Of a stretch of 27,736 bases of DNA, positions 1-7,952 are shown in pieces. How positions within the stretch are numbered: position 1 is the first letter of the stretch; each line of letters opens with the position of its first letter. This DNA is from Clostridia bacterium (lineage in GTDB: Bacteria > Bacillota_A > Clostridia > Oscillospirales > CAG-272), in assembly GCA_017632155.1 (NCBI GenBank), contig JAGBRZ010000172.1, positions 1 through 27,736 of the forward strand, in the 5' to 3' direction. Position numbers and translations under genes: made by a program. The notes under the pieces are model-generated. The model made no database searches and was not told the origin of the DNA. It was given only the letters and a program-made list of their open reading frames with translations.

Positions 1-207
1 GCAACCACCGAGGAAGAAACAACTGCGGCGCCCGAAACTACGGCTGAAGTCACAACAGCCGAGGAAACCGTTGACTGCGGTATGCCCGACAACACCACAA
101 CAGAACCCGTTTCCGAAAAAGGATGCGGAGGATTTGTATCAATTCCTGCAATCACATTGATCATCTGCGGCGCGTGCACGCTTTTGTTCAAGAAAAAAGA
201 GCAGTAA
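1..207 (+). CDS. C-terminal part of a surface protein with T/E-rich linker and Cys-containing membrane anchor (5' truncated)
   Basis: Reading frame 1 is open from the window edge to TAA at 205-207 and gives 68 residues. The first ~40 are a low-complexity Thr/Glu/Ala/Pro spacer of the kind used to hold ectodomains away from the cell surface. Next come the short motif EKGCGG, about 18 hydrophobic residues and the basic tail FKKKEQ. This tripartite tail closely resembles that of the LamG-metallophosphoesterase at 4660-6519, so the two proteins are probably attached to the envelope in the same way. The catalytic or binding part lies outside the window, so function is unknown. A bidirectional terminator follows immediately. 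Confidence 0.8.
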   Translation, partial: ATTEEETTAAPETTAEVTTAEETVDCGMPDNTTTEPVSEKGCGGFVSIPAITLIICGACTLLFKKKEQ

Positions 208-213
208 CAACTC

Positions 214-246
214 AAGAGTCCCGACGAAATTCGTCGGGACTCTTTT
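214..246. terminator. Bidirectional intrinsic terminator
   Basis: A perfect 15-bp inverted repeat (AAGAGTCCCGACGAA, one central base, then its complement) is flanked by A and T runs. It lies between two convergent genes, the surface protein and cysK, and can serve both strands. Confidence 0.9.
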
Positions 247-248
247 AT

Positions 249-1172
249 TCAAAACAGATCGGTGCTTAGATACCGCTCTCCTCCGTCAGGGAGGATGACA
301 GTAATATTCTTGCCTTTGTTTTCTTCAAGCTTTGCAAGCTTCAGTGCCGCCGCGAGTGCCGCGCCCGAGGAAATGCCGACAAGAACGCCCTCTCTTGCCG
401 CAAGATTACGGCAAGCGGTCTTTGCCTCGTCAACCGAGATCGGCATTACTTCGTCAATAAGGGAACGGTCAAGCACTTCGGGAATGAATCCCGCGCCGAT
501 GCCCGAAAGTCCGTGCGCGCCGGCGGGTTTGCCCGAAAGTACGGCGGACGTGTCGGGTTCAACGGCAACAACTTGAACATCAGGCTTCATCTCCTTGAGA
601 TAACGCGCAGAACCCGTGAGCGTTCCTCCCGTGCCGACACCCGCGACGAAGATATCAACCTCCCCGTCCGTGTCGTTCCAGATCTCTCTGCCCGTTGTCA
701 GATAATGTGCCTCGGCATTCGCGGGGTTATCAAACTGGCTCGGGATGAAGGAATTCGGAGTATTTGCCGCGATCTCCTTTGCCTTGGCAATGGATGCGCT
801 CATTCCGCCCGCCGCAGGGGTCAGAATGACCTCCGCGCCGTAGGCACGCATCAGCTTCTGTCTTTCGAGCGACATATTATCGGGCATAACAACGATAACC
901 TTATACCCTCTGTGAACACCGACAGCGGCAAGTCCTATACCCGTGTTGCCCGATGTCGGCTCGATCAGAGTCGCGCCCGCAGTTATCAGACCGCGCTCCT
1001 CGGCATCGTTTATCATTCGGAGCGCCACGCGATCCTTTGCCGATCCCGCGGGATTGAAATATTCAAGCTTTGCAATGACTGCCGCGTGCGCGTGCTCCGC
1101 CGCCTCGGTCTTTTTTAATCTGAGCATCGGCGTCGAGCCGATAAGCAGATCAAGATCTTCAAAAATTTTCAT
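249..1172 (-). CDS. cysK: Cysteine synthase A (O-acetylserine sulfhydrylase)
   Basis: PLP enzyme of 307 residues, the usual length for CysK, which makes L-cysteine from O-acetylserine and sulfide in the cytoplasm. Visible motifs are the Schiff-base lysine in PAGSAKDR (K46), the substrate-binding loop PTSGNTG (residues 72-78) and the phosphate-binding loop GVGTGGT (near 180). The C-terminal half has the ISSGAA segment expected of the family. It starts 9 bp after the oligoendopeptidase stop codon, with a weak AAGG upstream, so it is the second gene of that operon. CysM and cystathionine beta-synthase-like paralogues share the fold, but the length and motif wording favour CysK. No cysE or sulfate-assimilation gene is nearby. 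Confidence 0.93.
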   Translation of the reverse strand: MKIFEDLDLLIGSTPMLRLKKTEAAEHAHAAVIAKLEYFNPAGSAKDRVALRMINDAEERGLITAGATLIEPTSGNTGIGLAAVGVHRGYKVIVVMPDNMSLERQKLMRAYGAEVILTPAAGGMSASIAKAKEIAANTPNSFIPSQFDNPANAEAHYLTTGREIWNDTDGEVDIFVAGVGTGGTLTGSARYLKEMKPDVQVVAVEPDTSAVLSGKPAGAHGLSGIGAGFIPEVLDRSLIDEVMPISVDEAKTACRNLAAREGVLVGISSGAALAAALKLAKLEENKGKNITVILPDGGERYLSTDLF

Positions 1173-1181
1173 AACAATACC

Positions 1182-2942
1182 TTATTTGCTTGTTTCCGCA
1201 ATAAATTCGTCGATGCGGTCAGCAATGATCTGAAGGCTGGTGCGCCAGAATTCGGGATTGGTCAGGTCGATGCCCGCGATCTTTGCAACGTTTTCAACGC
1301 TTTCAACGGTGGTTGCCTTGAGAAGCGCGCGGTACTTGGGAAGGAACGCCTCGCCCTCCTCAAGATACTTCGCGTAAAGTCCGCGCGAGAAGAGTCCGCC
1401 GAAGGCGTAGGGGAAATTATAGTAGCTGAGACCTGCTCTGTAATAGTGGCTCTTGCAGCACCACATATAGGGGTGCAGATAATTCGGATCAAGACCGTCG
1501 CCGTAAGCCTGCTTCTGTGCATCGAGCATGATCTGTTCAAGCTCGTCTGCAAACATAAACTTGTTCTTTCTGCGGCGGATAACCTCGTCCTCGAAGAGGA
1601 ATCTTGAATAGATATCAACGATGATCTGGTTGCAGTCCTGGATCTGGCTTTCGATAAGCGCGATCTTCTCGCCGCCCGTAGCCTTCGAGATAGCATCATT
1701 TACAATGATGAGCTCGTTGAAGTTCGATGCGGTTTCCGCAACGGGCATAGTGTAACCCGTGTTGAGCGGGCGGTGATCCTCGATCTGCTGACCGTGGTAT
1801 GCGTGACCGAGCTCGTGAGCGAGAGTTACCACCGAGCCGAAGCTGCCCGAGAAGTTTGTGAGGATTCGGCTCTGACCGATGAAGGGCAGATTCGAGCAGA
1901 ACGCGCCGCCAACCTTGCCCGCGCGGGGATAAAAGTCGATCCATTCCTCCTTAAACGCGCGGTCAACCATCTCGGCAAGATCGGGAGCAAAGCTTGCGAA
2001 ATGCTCAACGAGATACTTGTGCGCCTCCTCTGCCGTGAAGGTCTGTGCGCTCGCGTCGCCCATCTGCGCGTACATCTCGTACCAGGGCAGACCGTTTTCG
2101 TATCCGAGAAGCTTTGCCTTGTGGCGCATATACTCACGGAACTTGGGCATATACTCGCGCATTGCCTCAAGCATTGCATCGAGAGTTGCCTTTTCCATAC
2201 GCGAATCTTCAAGTGTCATTGCAAGCGGATCGGCATAGCCGCGAAGCTCTGCCTCGGTGTTTACCTGCGACTTGATGCTGTTGAGTGCAAACGCGATCGA
2301 ATCGCGGATCTTTGAGTAGCAAGCAAGCTCTGCCTCGTAAGCCTCCTTGCGGACGGTAGCGTCATCACTCTCCGCAAGTCCGCGGATAGCGGAAAGAGTG
2401 GTTTTTTCACCCTTGTAATCAACCTCAACGTTTGCGGTGAGATAGGAGAAAAGATCGCCCCAGGCTCTGCCGCCGCTGATATTGAGCTTAGCGAATACCT
2501 CCTCAGCTTCGTCCGAAAGAGTGTGGGAGATAGATTTCTTGATCTCGCCGAAATAGAATCCATACTGAGAAAGAACCTCATCACCCGCGATAACGGAATC
2601 AATATCCTCGATCGCGCCGACAAATTTATCATAAGCAACGTTAACCTTTGCAAGTGAAGCCATCATGCCCTGGATCTTGGTCATATAGACCGCGCCCGCG
2701 GTATCGGAGGCGTTTGCCGAGCGGCGAAGGCTGAAAAAGCCCATAAGACGGCGAACAAGCACGCCCATCTCTTCCTTCACGTCAATTACACGGCGAAGGC
2801 TTTCGGTGGGTTTCTCTGCATCAAGTGCCGCAACAGCCGACTTATATTCTGCAACGCAATCCTCGATCTTCTTCATATCAAGCTCGAGTGCAGGATCATC
2901 CGCACCCTTATAAAATACGTCAAGTGACCATTCATTATACAT
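1182..2942 (-). CDS. pepF: M3-family oligoendopeptidase (PepF type)
   Basis: Cytoplasmic zinc metallopeptidase of 586 residues that trims short peptides. The zinc site HELGHAYHG lies near residue 375, followed about 25 residues on by the third-ligand region (METAS-type sequence, here VAETASNF), as in M3B oligoendopeptidases F. The C-terminal region has the Tyr-rich HPYMWCCKSHYY and YNFPYAFG segments typical of this family. The frame is open 11 codons further upstream (to 2975), but the ATG at 2942 is preceded by AAAGGAG at 8-9 nt, and the promoter -10 box overlaps the upstream ATG, so 2942 is the likely start. It is the first gene of a two-gene operon with cysK, which may link peptide turnover with sulfur amino acid supply. 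That link is inference. Confidence 0.92.
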   Translation of the reverse strand: MYNEWSLDVFYKGADDPALELDMKKIEDCVAEYKSAVAALDAEKPTESLRRVIDVKEEMGVLVRRLMGFFSLRRSANASDTAGAVYMTKIQGMMASLAKVNVAYDKFVGAIEDIDSVIAGDEVLSQYGFYFGEIKKSISHTLSDEAEEVFAKLNISGGRAWGDLFSYLTANVEVDYKGEKTTLSAIRGLAESDDATVRKEAYEAELACYSKIRDSIAFALNSIKSQVNTEAELRGYADPLAMTLEDSRMEKATLDAMLEAMREYMPKFREYMRHKAKLLGYENGLPWYEMYAQMGDASAQTFTAEEAHKYLVEHFASFAPDLAEMVDRAFKEEWIDFYPRAGKVGGAFCSNLPFIGQSRILTNFSGSFGSVVTLAHELGHAYHGQQIEDHRPLNTGYTMPVAETASNFNELIIVNDAISKATGGEKIALIESQIQDCNQIIVDIYSRFLFEDEVIRRRKNKFMFADELEQIMLDAQKQAYGDGLDPNYLHPYMWCCKSHYYRAGLSYYNFPYAFGGLFSRGLYAKYLEEGEAFLPKYRALLKATTVESVENVAKIAGIDLTNPEFWRTSLQIIADRIDEFIAETSK

Positions 2943-2973
2943 TTTTTGTATCTCCTTTAGAATGTTTTTCTTC

Positions 2974-3002
2974 ATTATACAATAAAAAAGAAATAATTAC
3001 AA
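2974..3002 (-). promoter_or_regulatory. Sigma-A promoter of pepF-cysK
   Basis: On the minus strand, TTGTAA (2997-3002), a 17-bp spacer and TATAAT (2974-2979). Transcription would begin near 2967, about 25 nt before the pepF start at 2942, which supports the shorter start. Confidence 0.75.
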
Positions 3003-3041
3003 TAGTTAATAGCAAAAAATTCGCTTTTTTTCTCAACTCTC

Positions 3042-3070
3042 TTGCCTCGAAAAGCAATATATGGTATAAT
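3042..3070 (+). promoter_or_regulatory. Sigma-A promoter of the PhnP-like/TSUP/phosphoesterase operon
   Basis: TTGCCT (3042-3047), a 17-bp spacer and a perfect TATAAT (3065-3070). It lies 30 bp ahead of the first ATG, with AAAGGAG in between, and diverges from the pepF promoter. Confidence 0.78.
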
Positions 3071-3099
3071 TATCATATATTCCGAAAGGAGAACATAAT

Positions 3100-3909
3100 A
3101 TGAAACTTAAATATCTCGGAACAGCGGCGGCTGAAGCTTTTCCCGCTGTATTTTGCAACTGTAAATACTGCAATGAGGCAAGAGAGCTCGGGGGCAAGAA
3201 CATCCGCACCCGTTCGCAATCGCTCATAAACGACGATCTGCTGATCGATTTTCCCCCCGACACCTACCACCATTTTATCACGCACGGCATTCGCGGTGAC
3301 CGTATCAAATACCTTCTTATAACTCACGCGCATTCCGATCACCTCTATCAGCGCGATCTTTTCAGACGCTACGGCTGTTACGCGCATAATATGAGCGTGC
3401 CCACGCTCGAGCTTTGCTGCTCCTCCTATGCCGCAGACACCCTCGGCGACATACCGAACGTGCACGTCAATGTCATAAAGGCTTTTGACGTTGTGGAATT
3501 CGGCGGCTACAAGATCACCGCTCTTCCCGCCCGTCATATGCCGGGCGGCGAACCGCTCAATTACATCATTGAGAGTGAGGGCAAAGCTCTGCTCTACGCC
3601 CACGATACCGGCTATTTTCTTGACGAAACCTTTGATTATATCGAAAAAAGCGGCATCCGCTTCGATATGCTCAGCCTTGACTGCACCAACGTTGATATTC
3701 CCGCCCCCGACACGGGCTATCATATGGGCTTCCCGAACATTGAGCGCGTGGTGGAAAAGCTTCGCACGCTCGGTGCTGTCGGTGCCAATACCGCTATCTG
3801 TGTAAATCACTTCTCACACAACGGAAACCCGCTTCACGCTCACATCTGCGAAAGAGCCTCCGAATACGGATATTTTGCATCCTATGACGGTTGCGAGATC
3901 GAGTTTTAA
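3100..3909 (+). CDS. MBL-fold metallo-hydrolase, PhnP-like phosphodiesterase
   Basis: A 269-residue metallo-beta-lactamase-fold protein. The metal-binding signature THAHSDHL is at residues 75-82, with further ligands in ARHMPGG, YAHDTGY and NHFSHNG. Near the N-terminus, CNCKYC (residues 19-24) has the spacing of the structural zinc site in PhnP, the 5-phosphoribosyl 1,2-cyclic phosphate phosphodiesterase of phosphonate breakdown. No phn genes are nearby, so the natural substrate may be another cyclic phosphodiester. The start has AAAGGAG 8 bp upstream. It is the first gene of an operon with a TSUP permease and a secreted phosphoesterase. The fold is secure; the substrate is a guess. Confidence 0.85.
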   Translation: MKLKYLGTAAAEAFPAVFCNCKYCNEARELGGKNIRTRSQSLINDDLLIDFPPDTYHHFITHGIRGDRIKYLLITHAHSDHLYQRDLFRRYGCYAHNMSVPTLELCCSSYAADTLGDIPNVHVNVIKAFDVVEFGGYKITALPARHMPGGEPLNYIIESEGKALLYAHDTGYFLDETFDYIEKSGIRFDMLSLDCTNVDIPAPDTGYHMGFPNIERVVEKLRTLGAVGANTAICVNHFSHNGNPLHAHICERASEYGYFASYDGCEIEF

Positions 3910-3917
3910 GAGAACGA

Positions 3918-4643
3918 ATGGAACCCTTGCACTTTTTATACGTCATTCTCGTCGGCTTTGGCGCGGCGTTCGTTCAGCGCGTCAGCGGATTTGGACTCGG
4001 CATCTTCGCAATGATGTTTCTGCCGCATTTTCTGCCCTCGCACACAGCGGCGGCAACGATATCCTGCCTCTTCTCCTGCTACACAACTACGTTTAATTCG
4101 ATCAAATACCGCAAAAAAGTTGCATATAAGACCGCTATTCCGATGCTTGCGGCGGCACTGATCTCGATCCCTATAGCAGTCTACTTCGCCGCAAAGGTTT
4201 CGGCAAAGATATTCGAGATTCTGCTCGGCTCCGTGCTTGTTGTGCTCAGCATCTATTTTCTCTTCTTCAACAAGAAAATAAAAAGCAAGCCGACGATACC
4301 GAACGGCATCATCGCGGGAACTCTCGGCGGTGCTCTGAACGGTCTTTTCTCCACGGGCGGACCTCCCGCAGTTCTCTACCTGACAAACGCAACGCCCGAT
4401 AACGCCACCTATTTTGCTACCATTCAGTTTTATTTCTGCCTAACCAATATCTATGCAACCGCCAACCGTGCGATTGGCGGTCTTATCACCGTCGATCTGC
4501 TCATTTATGCAGGTGTAGGTATACTCGGTTGCATTGCCGGCGACTTCCTCGGCAGAAAAATATTCGATAAGCTCGATGCGCAAAAGCTGAAATATATCAT
4601 TTACACAGGAATGATAATCAGCGGCGTGCTGATGCTGTTCTGA
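3918..4643 (+). CDS. TSUP-family (TauE/SafE) membrane permease
   Basis: A 241-residue integral membrane protein with about eight hydrophobic segments arranged as two related halves. Each half has a conserved Gly-rich helix: GFGAAFVQRVSGFGLG near the N-terminus and GTLGGALNGLFSTGGPP in the middle. These are hallmarks of the TauE/SafE (sulfite/organosulfur anion exporter) family. The frame extends upstream to a TTG at 3891 inside the preceding gene, but ATG 3918, 8 bp after that gene's stop, gives the normal family N-terminus. It is probably cotranscribed with the PhnP-like hydrolase. The transported anion cannot be determined; sulfur-containing or small organic anions are usual for the family. 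Confidence 0.85.
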   Translation: MEPLHFLYVILVGFGAAFVQRVSGFGLGIFAMMFLPHFLPSHTAAATISCLFSCYTTTFNSIKYRKKVAYKTAIPMLAAALISIPIAVYFAAKVSAKIFEILLGSVLVVLSIYFLFFNKKIKSKPTIPNGIIAGTLGGALNGLFSTGGPPAVLYLTNATPDNATYFATIQFYFCLTNIYATANRAIGGLITVDLLIYAGVGILGCIAGDFLGRKIFDKLDAQKLKYIIYTGMIISGVLMLF

Positions 4644-4659
4644 AACAAGGAGATCGATA

Positions 4660-6519
4660 ATGAAAAAAGCACTGTCCTTTATCCTTTCAATACTTATGCT
4701 GACCTCTTCACTCTCGCTTTTGGCAAGTGCCGCAGATAAGCATTCGGGCATTACTTTTGAAAGAACCGAAACAAACGGGATCAACCATCCCGTCGGTTAT
4801 TACAACACCGAAAAGCGATACGAAAAGATGCCCATTACTTTTGAGGCTTGGGTATACGTTCCAAAGAACGTCTATTCCTCGCGTTGCGGTGCGATACTCG
4901 GTAACTACCAGAGCTTTGCCAAAGATGTTTACGTCAACTTTGAGATCCACTCAAACGGCGTTCCGCGCCTTGTCTTCGGTGACAATGCAGGAAATATGTA
5001 TGATTACAAATTCTCCCGCGCTCCCGTTCCCGCAGACAAGTGGACACACGTTGCCATTGTTTACGGCACGGGCACCGACGGAAAACAGATCTCTTGCTAC
5101 ATCAATGGTCAGTTCAAGCAAAAAACAGCTGTGAAGGAATGGTACAGCGTTCCCGATGAAGTTCGCGACAATATGATCTGCCTCGCGGGTGACTATCGCG
5201 CGCTCAACGAGCAGGCGTTCCGCGGAACTCTTGGTGACGTTTGGGTTTATTCCGACATCCGAAGCGATGCGGAAATACTTTCCGATTATCAAAACGGCCC
5301 CGACCTCGCCGACGGCGAGCTTATGATGTTTTACGAGCTGTCAAAGGCACAGCCGAAGTCCGATATTCCCGATGCAAGCGGAAACGGCTACGATATGACC
5401 TATTCCCGTTTCTTTTTGACGGAAAACGAGATGAATGCTATCCGCGCAGAGGATGAGTACGAATACGAATACGCCCTCGCGTTTCTTCCCGACATTCAGT
5501 ATATGACGCAAAGCTACCCCGGCTCACTGCAGATCATGATCGATTATCTCGTCGAAAAAGGCAAAACAAAGAACATTCAGTACGTCCTTGGTCTTGGCGA
5601 CATAACCAACTCAAACACAGACAAGGAATGGTCAACTATCCTTCGTCAAACCAACCGCCTCAACGGCTATCTACCCTACGCTCTCACCCCCGGTAACCAC
5701 GACGGTATCAACTCGGGCGGAAAAGAAGTCCTTGACAATATTTACGCTAAAAAGACAGGCCATTACTATCAGCTTGTCGAAAAAAACGGCGGATTCTTCA
5801 ACAAAGATTCTGTGCGCAACACTTATCATACCTTCACGGTCGGAGAGGTAGATTTCCTTGTCATCGCCCTTGACTTTGGCGCAACCGACGATATCCTCGC
5901 TTGGGCAGGGGAGCTTCTCAACTCTCATCCCAATCACCGCGCGATCATTCTCACTCACGGATATCTCAATTCCGACGGCACCACGCTTGATTCGAATGAC
6001 TACGCATCCCCGGACACATACGTCCGATCTCTCAACAGCGGCGAGGATATTTGGGAAAAGCTTGTCAGCAAGCACGAAAATATCGCAATGATCGTCAGCG
6101 GTCATATGCACCACGATACGATAGTGGTCACTCCTCGCGAAGGTGATGCAGGCAACACAGTTTATCAGATCCTTATGGATCCTCAGTCCACCTGCAAAAA
6201 GCTCGGGGGACTTGGTGCGATCGGTATGATGTATTTTACCGCAGACGGAAATCACGCGAAGGTTGAATATTACTCCACGGTATTCGAAAAGTATTTTGCC
6301 GAATCAAACAAAGCCATCAAGCTTACCTTCGGTAAAGATGAACCGGAAGAAACCACCGCACCCGAAACCGAAGTTACGACCGAAGCGCCCACGGAATCGA
6401 CCGATACTGAGGCTATCGTCGAAGAATCGGGATGTTCAGGAATAATTTCCGCCGCATCGGTGACCCTCGTGCTTCTCTTCCTGCCCGTTTTCCTGAATCG
6501 CAAGAAATACGAATCTTAA
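4660..6519 (+). CDS. Secreted LamG-like and calcineurin-like metallophosphoesterase with Cys-type C-terminal anchor
   Basis: A 619-residue exported protein. Residues 1-24 form a Sec signal peptide ending at ASA. Residues ~30-215 look like a LamG/concanavalin-type beta-sandwich (VAIVYGTG, SCYINGQ, LGDVWVYSD). Residues ~270-520 form a calcineurin-like phosphoesterase with LPDIQY (near 276), GLGDITN (312), TPGNHDG (344), LTHGYL (431) and SGHMHHD (479), the full metal-ligand set. A Thr/Glu/Pro linker then leads to ESGCSG, a hydrophobic stretch and the basic tail NRKKYES. Start has AAGGAG; it lies 16 bp after the TSUP gene. The lectin-like domain suggests binding to a glycan or surface polymer and the enzyme may dephosphorylate an external substrate. 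No substrate can be assigned. Confidence 0.9.
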   Translation: MKKALSFILSILMLTSSLSLLASAADKHSGITFERTETNGINHPVGYYNTEKRYEKMPITFEAWVYVPKNVYSSRCGAILGNYQSFAKDVYVNFEIHSNGVPRLVFGDNAGNMYDYKFSRAPVPADKWTHVAIVYGTGTDGKQISCYINGQFKQKTAVKEWYSVPDEVRDNMICLAGDYRALNEQAFRGTLGDVWVYSDIRSDAEILSDYQNGPDLADGELMMFYELSKAQPKSDIPDASGNGYDMTYSRFFLTENEMNAIRAEDEYEYEYALAFLPDIQYMTQSYPGSLQIMIDYLVEKGKTKNIQYVLGLGDITNSNTDKEWSTILRQTNRLNGYLPYALTPGNHDGINSGGKEVLDNIYAKKTGHYYQLVEKNGGFFNKDSVRNTYHTFTVGEVDFLVIALDFGATDDILAWAGELLNSHPNHRAIILTHGYLNSDGTTLDSNDYASPDTYVRSLNSGEDIWEKLVSKHENIAMIVSGHMHHDTIVVTPREGDAGNTVYQILMDPQSTCKKLGGLGAIGMMYFTADGNHAKVEYYSTVFEKYFAESNKAIKLTFGKDEPEETTAPETEVTTEAPTESTDTEAIVEESGCSGIISAASVTLVLLFLPVFLNRKKYES

Positions 6520-6535
6520 AATTATATTAATTTAC

Positions 6536-6564
6536 TTTACTTTTATAAATGTTTGTGATATAAT
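6536..6564 (+). promoter_or_regulatory. Sigma-A promoter of the ywaF-like/ygjV-like pair
   Basis: TTTACT (6536-6541), a 17-bp spacer and TATAAT (6559-6564). No terminator is visible after the preceding phosphoesterase, so read-through may also supply this operon. Confidence 0.65.
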
Positions 6565-6596
6565 TAGCTCATCAAACTATTTTGAAAGGCTTCGCT

Positions 6597-7379
6597 ATGA
6601 AAGAGTTTTTCCATTATTTTTTCGGCGAGGGCACGGAAGTTGAATTCAGCAACTTCACGCTTACTCACCTTGCGCCGATACTCGTCGGCATCGGAGTAAT
6701 TTTGCTCATATACTTCAACCGTGAAAGAATTGCCGCGTGCAAGAACGAGCACCGATTCAGATACGCCATCGCGTTTACGATGATAATTTCCGAAATGGCT
6801 TACTATTGGCGTCTGGTCGGCATACCCGAGCTTGACCCAAATCCCGTTGAGAATCTTCCCATTGCCGTTTGCGGATGGCTTGTAATCTTCGGTTGCTTTA
6901 TGGTAGTCGGAAAGAACCAATATCTCTTCGATATCTGCTATTTCTGGGCTCTCTGCGGCACCACCTTTGCGCTTATAACGCCCACGGTGCTCACCTATGC
7001 CGGCCCCACTCGCTTCCGTTTCTATCAGTTCTGGACCGAGCATCTTATCGGATACGTCGGTATTTTCTATTTGATATTCGTGCACAAGATGCGCCCGTAT
7101 TTCAAATCCATCTTCCGCTCATATATCTGGCTTGCGATTCTTGCCGTCGTTGCCTATGTGGCAAACGTCATCATCGGTCCCGGTGCGAACTATCTGTTTA
7201 TGGCTCGTCCTGAAGCAACACCCTCAGTACTCGACATTCTGCCCTCGAACTTTGCGCTCAGATTGCTCATTATGGCATCCGTCATAACCGCGCTCTACTT
7301 CCTTGCTTATCTGCCGTGGTATCTCATTGATAAAAAAGCAGAAAAGGCTCAAATTACGACCGCAAACGAGGTTAAATGA
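6597..7379 (+). CDS. YwaF/TMEM164-type membrane protein (TIGR02206-like)
   Basis: A 260-residue polytopic membrane protein with about seven hydrophobic segments. It has the features I associate with the YwaF/TIGR02206 family: a WRL segment after the second or third helix, then LPIAVCGW with a conserved cysteine (C92), and a later FWTEH motif with charged residues inside the membrane. Bacterial members have no settled function. The eukaryotic relative TMEM164 has been described as an acyltransferase using the equivalent cysteine, which makes a lipid-modifying role possible but unproven here. ATG 6597 is chosen over an in-frame TTG at 6582 because GAAAGG lies 7 bp before it. Its stop overlaps the next start (ATGA), so translation is coupled. 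Confidence 0.75.
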   Translation: MKEFFHYFFGEGTEVEFSNFTLTHLAPILVGIGVILLIYFNRERIAACKNEHRFRYAIAFTMIISEMAYYWRLVGIPELDPNPVENLPIAVCGWLVIFGCFMVVGKNQYLFDICYFWALCGTTFALITPTVLTYAGPTRFRFYQFWTEHLIGYVGIFYLIFVHKMRPYFKSIFRSYIWLAILAVVAYVANVIIGPGANYLFMARPEATPSVLDILPSNFALRLLIMASVITALYFLAYLPWYLIDKKAEKAQITTANEVK

Positions 7380-7912
7380 TGGAAGAGATATTTTATTACA
7401 TAGGCCAAGGGCTTGGCATTATTGCCGTTGTGCTCGGATTCATCTCATTCCAGATGAAAACGCCGAAGGGGATCCTGGCTTTTCAGATCACCATAGCGTT
7501 CATATTCGCGGCACATTATCTCTTCATCGGCGCACCCGGCGCGGCGGCACTCAACCTCTTGGCGGCAGTCAACAACATTCTCTACTTCTTCCGCGCCAAA
7601 CGCGGCGGCAAGGGATGGTTTGAGCCGATATTTTATATCGTTATGGTCACCGCAACGACAATACTTACCTGGGAGGCGTGGTATTCCCTCTTCCTAATGT
7701 TCGGTCTTTACGGCACCGCAGTAGGACTTTCGCTTTCCGACCCGCAGAACACACGTAAAGTAATGCTTGTCAAAGCTCCCCTTTGCCTTATCTATAACGC
7801 CTTCGTCCTCTCGATCGGCGGCGTGGTTTATGAGAGTGCAGTACTGGCTTCGGCGATAATCGGACTTATAAGGAACCGCAAAAAACCACTTGACACCCAC
7901 ACCAAAATGTGA
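7376..7912 (+). CDS. YgjV-like inner-membrane protein
   Basis: A 178-residue, very hydrophobic protein with about six membrane segments. It fits the Imp-YgjV family: an N-terminal helix with GFISFQMKT, an HYLFIG segment, NNILYF before the RAK turn, and alternating short loops. Function of the family is unknown. It overlaps the YwaF-like gene by 4 bp; ATG 7376 or 7379 could be used, with GAGG 5 bp upstream. The last codons carry the -35 box of the following gene, and its -10 begins one base past the stop codon. Being paired with another uncharacterised membrane protein suggests a shared membrane role, but this is inference. Confidence 0.7.
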   Translation: MMEEIFYYIGQGLGIIAVVLGFISFQMKTPKGILAFQITIAFIFAAHYLFIGAPGAAALNLLAAVNNILYFFRAKRGGKGWFEPIFYIVMVTATTILTWEAWYSLFLMFGLYGTAVGLSLSDPQNTRKVMLVKAPLCLIYNAFVLSIGGVVYESAVLASAIIGLIRNRKKPLDTHTKM

Positions 7913-7918
7913 TATACT
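7890..7918 (+). promoter_or_regulatory. Strong sigma-A promoter of the SDR gene, overlapping the preceding CDS end
   Basis: Consensus TTGACA (7890-7895), a 17-bp spacer and TATACT (7913-7918). Confidence 0.85.
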
Positions 7919-7952
7919 AAAATAAAAATTTATAAATCAGGAGGATCTTTCA

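Noticed and set aside
2943..2975. Eleven-codon N-terminal extension of the oligoendopeptidase
   Set aside because: It contains the Shine-Dalgarno of the downstream ATG, and its own ATG overlaps the promoter -10 box.
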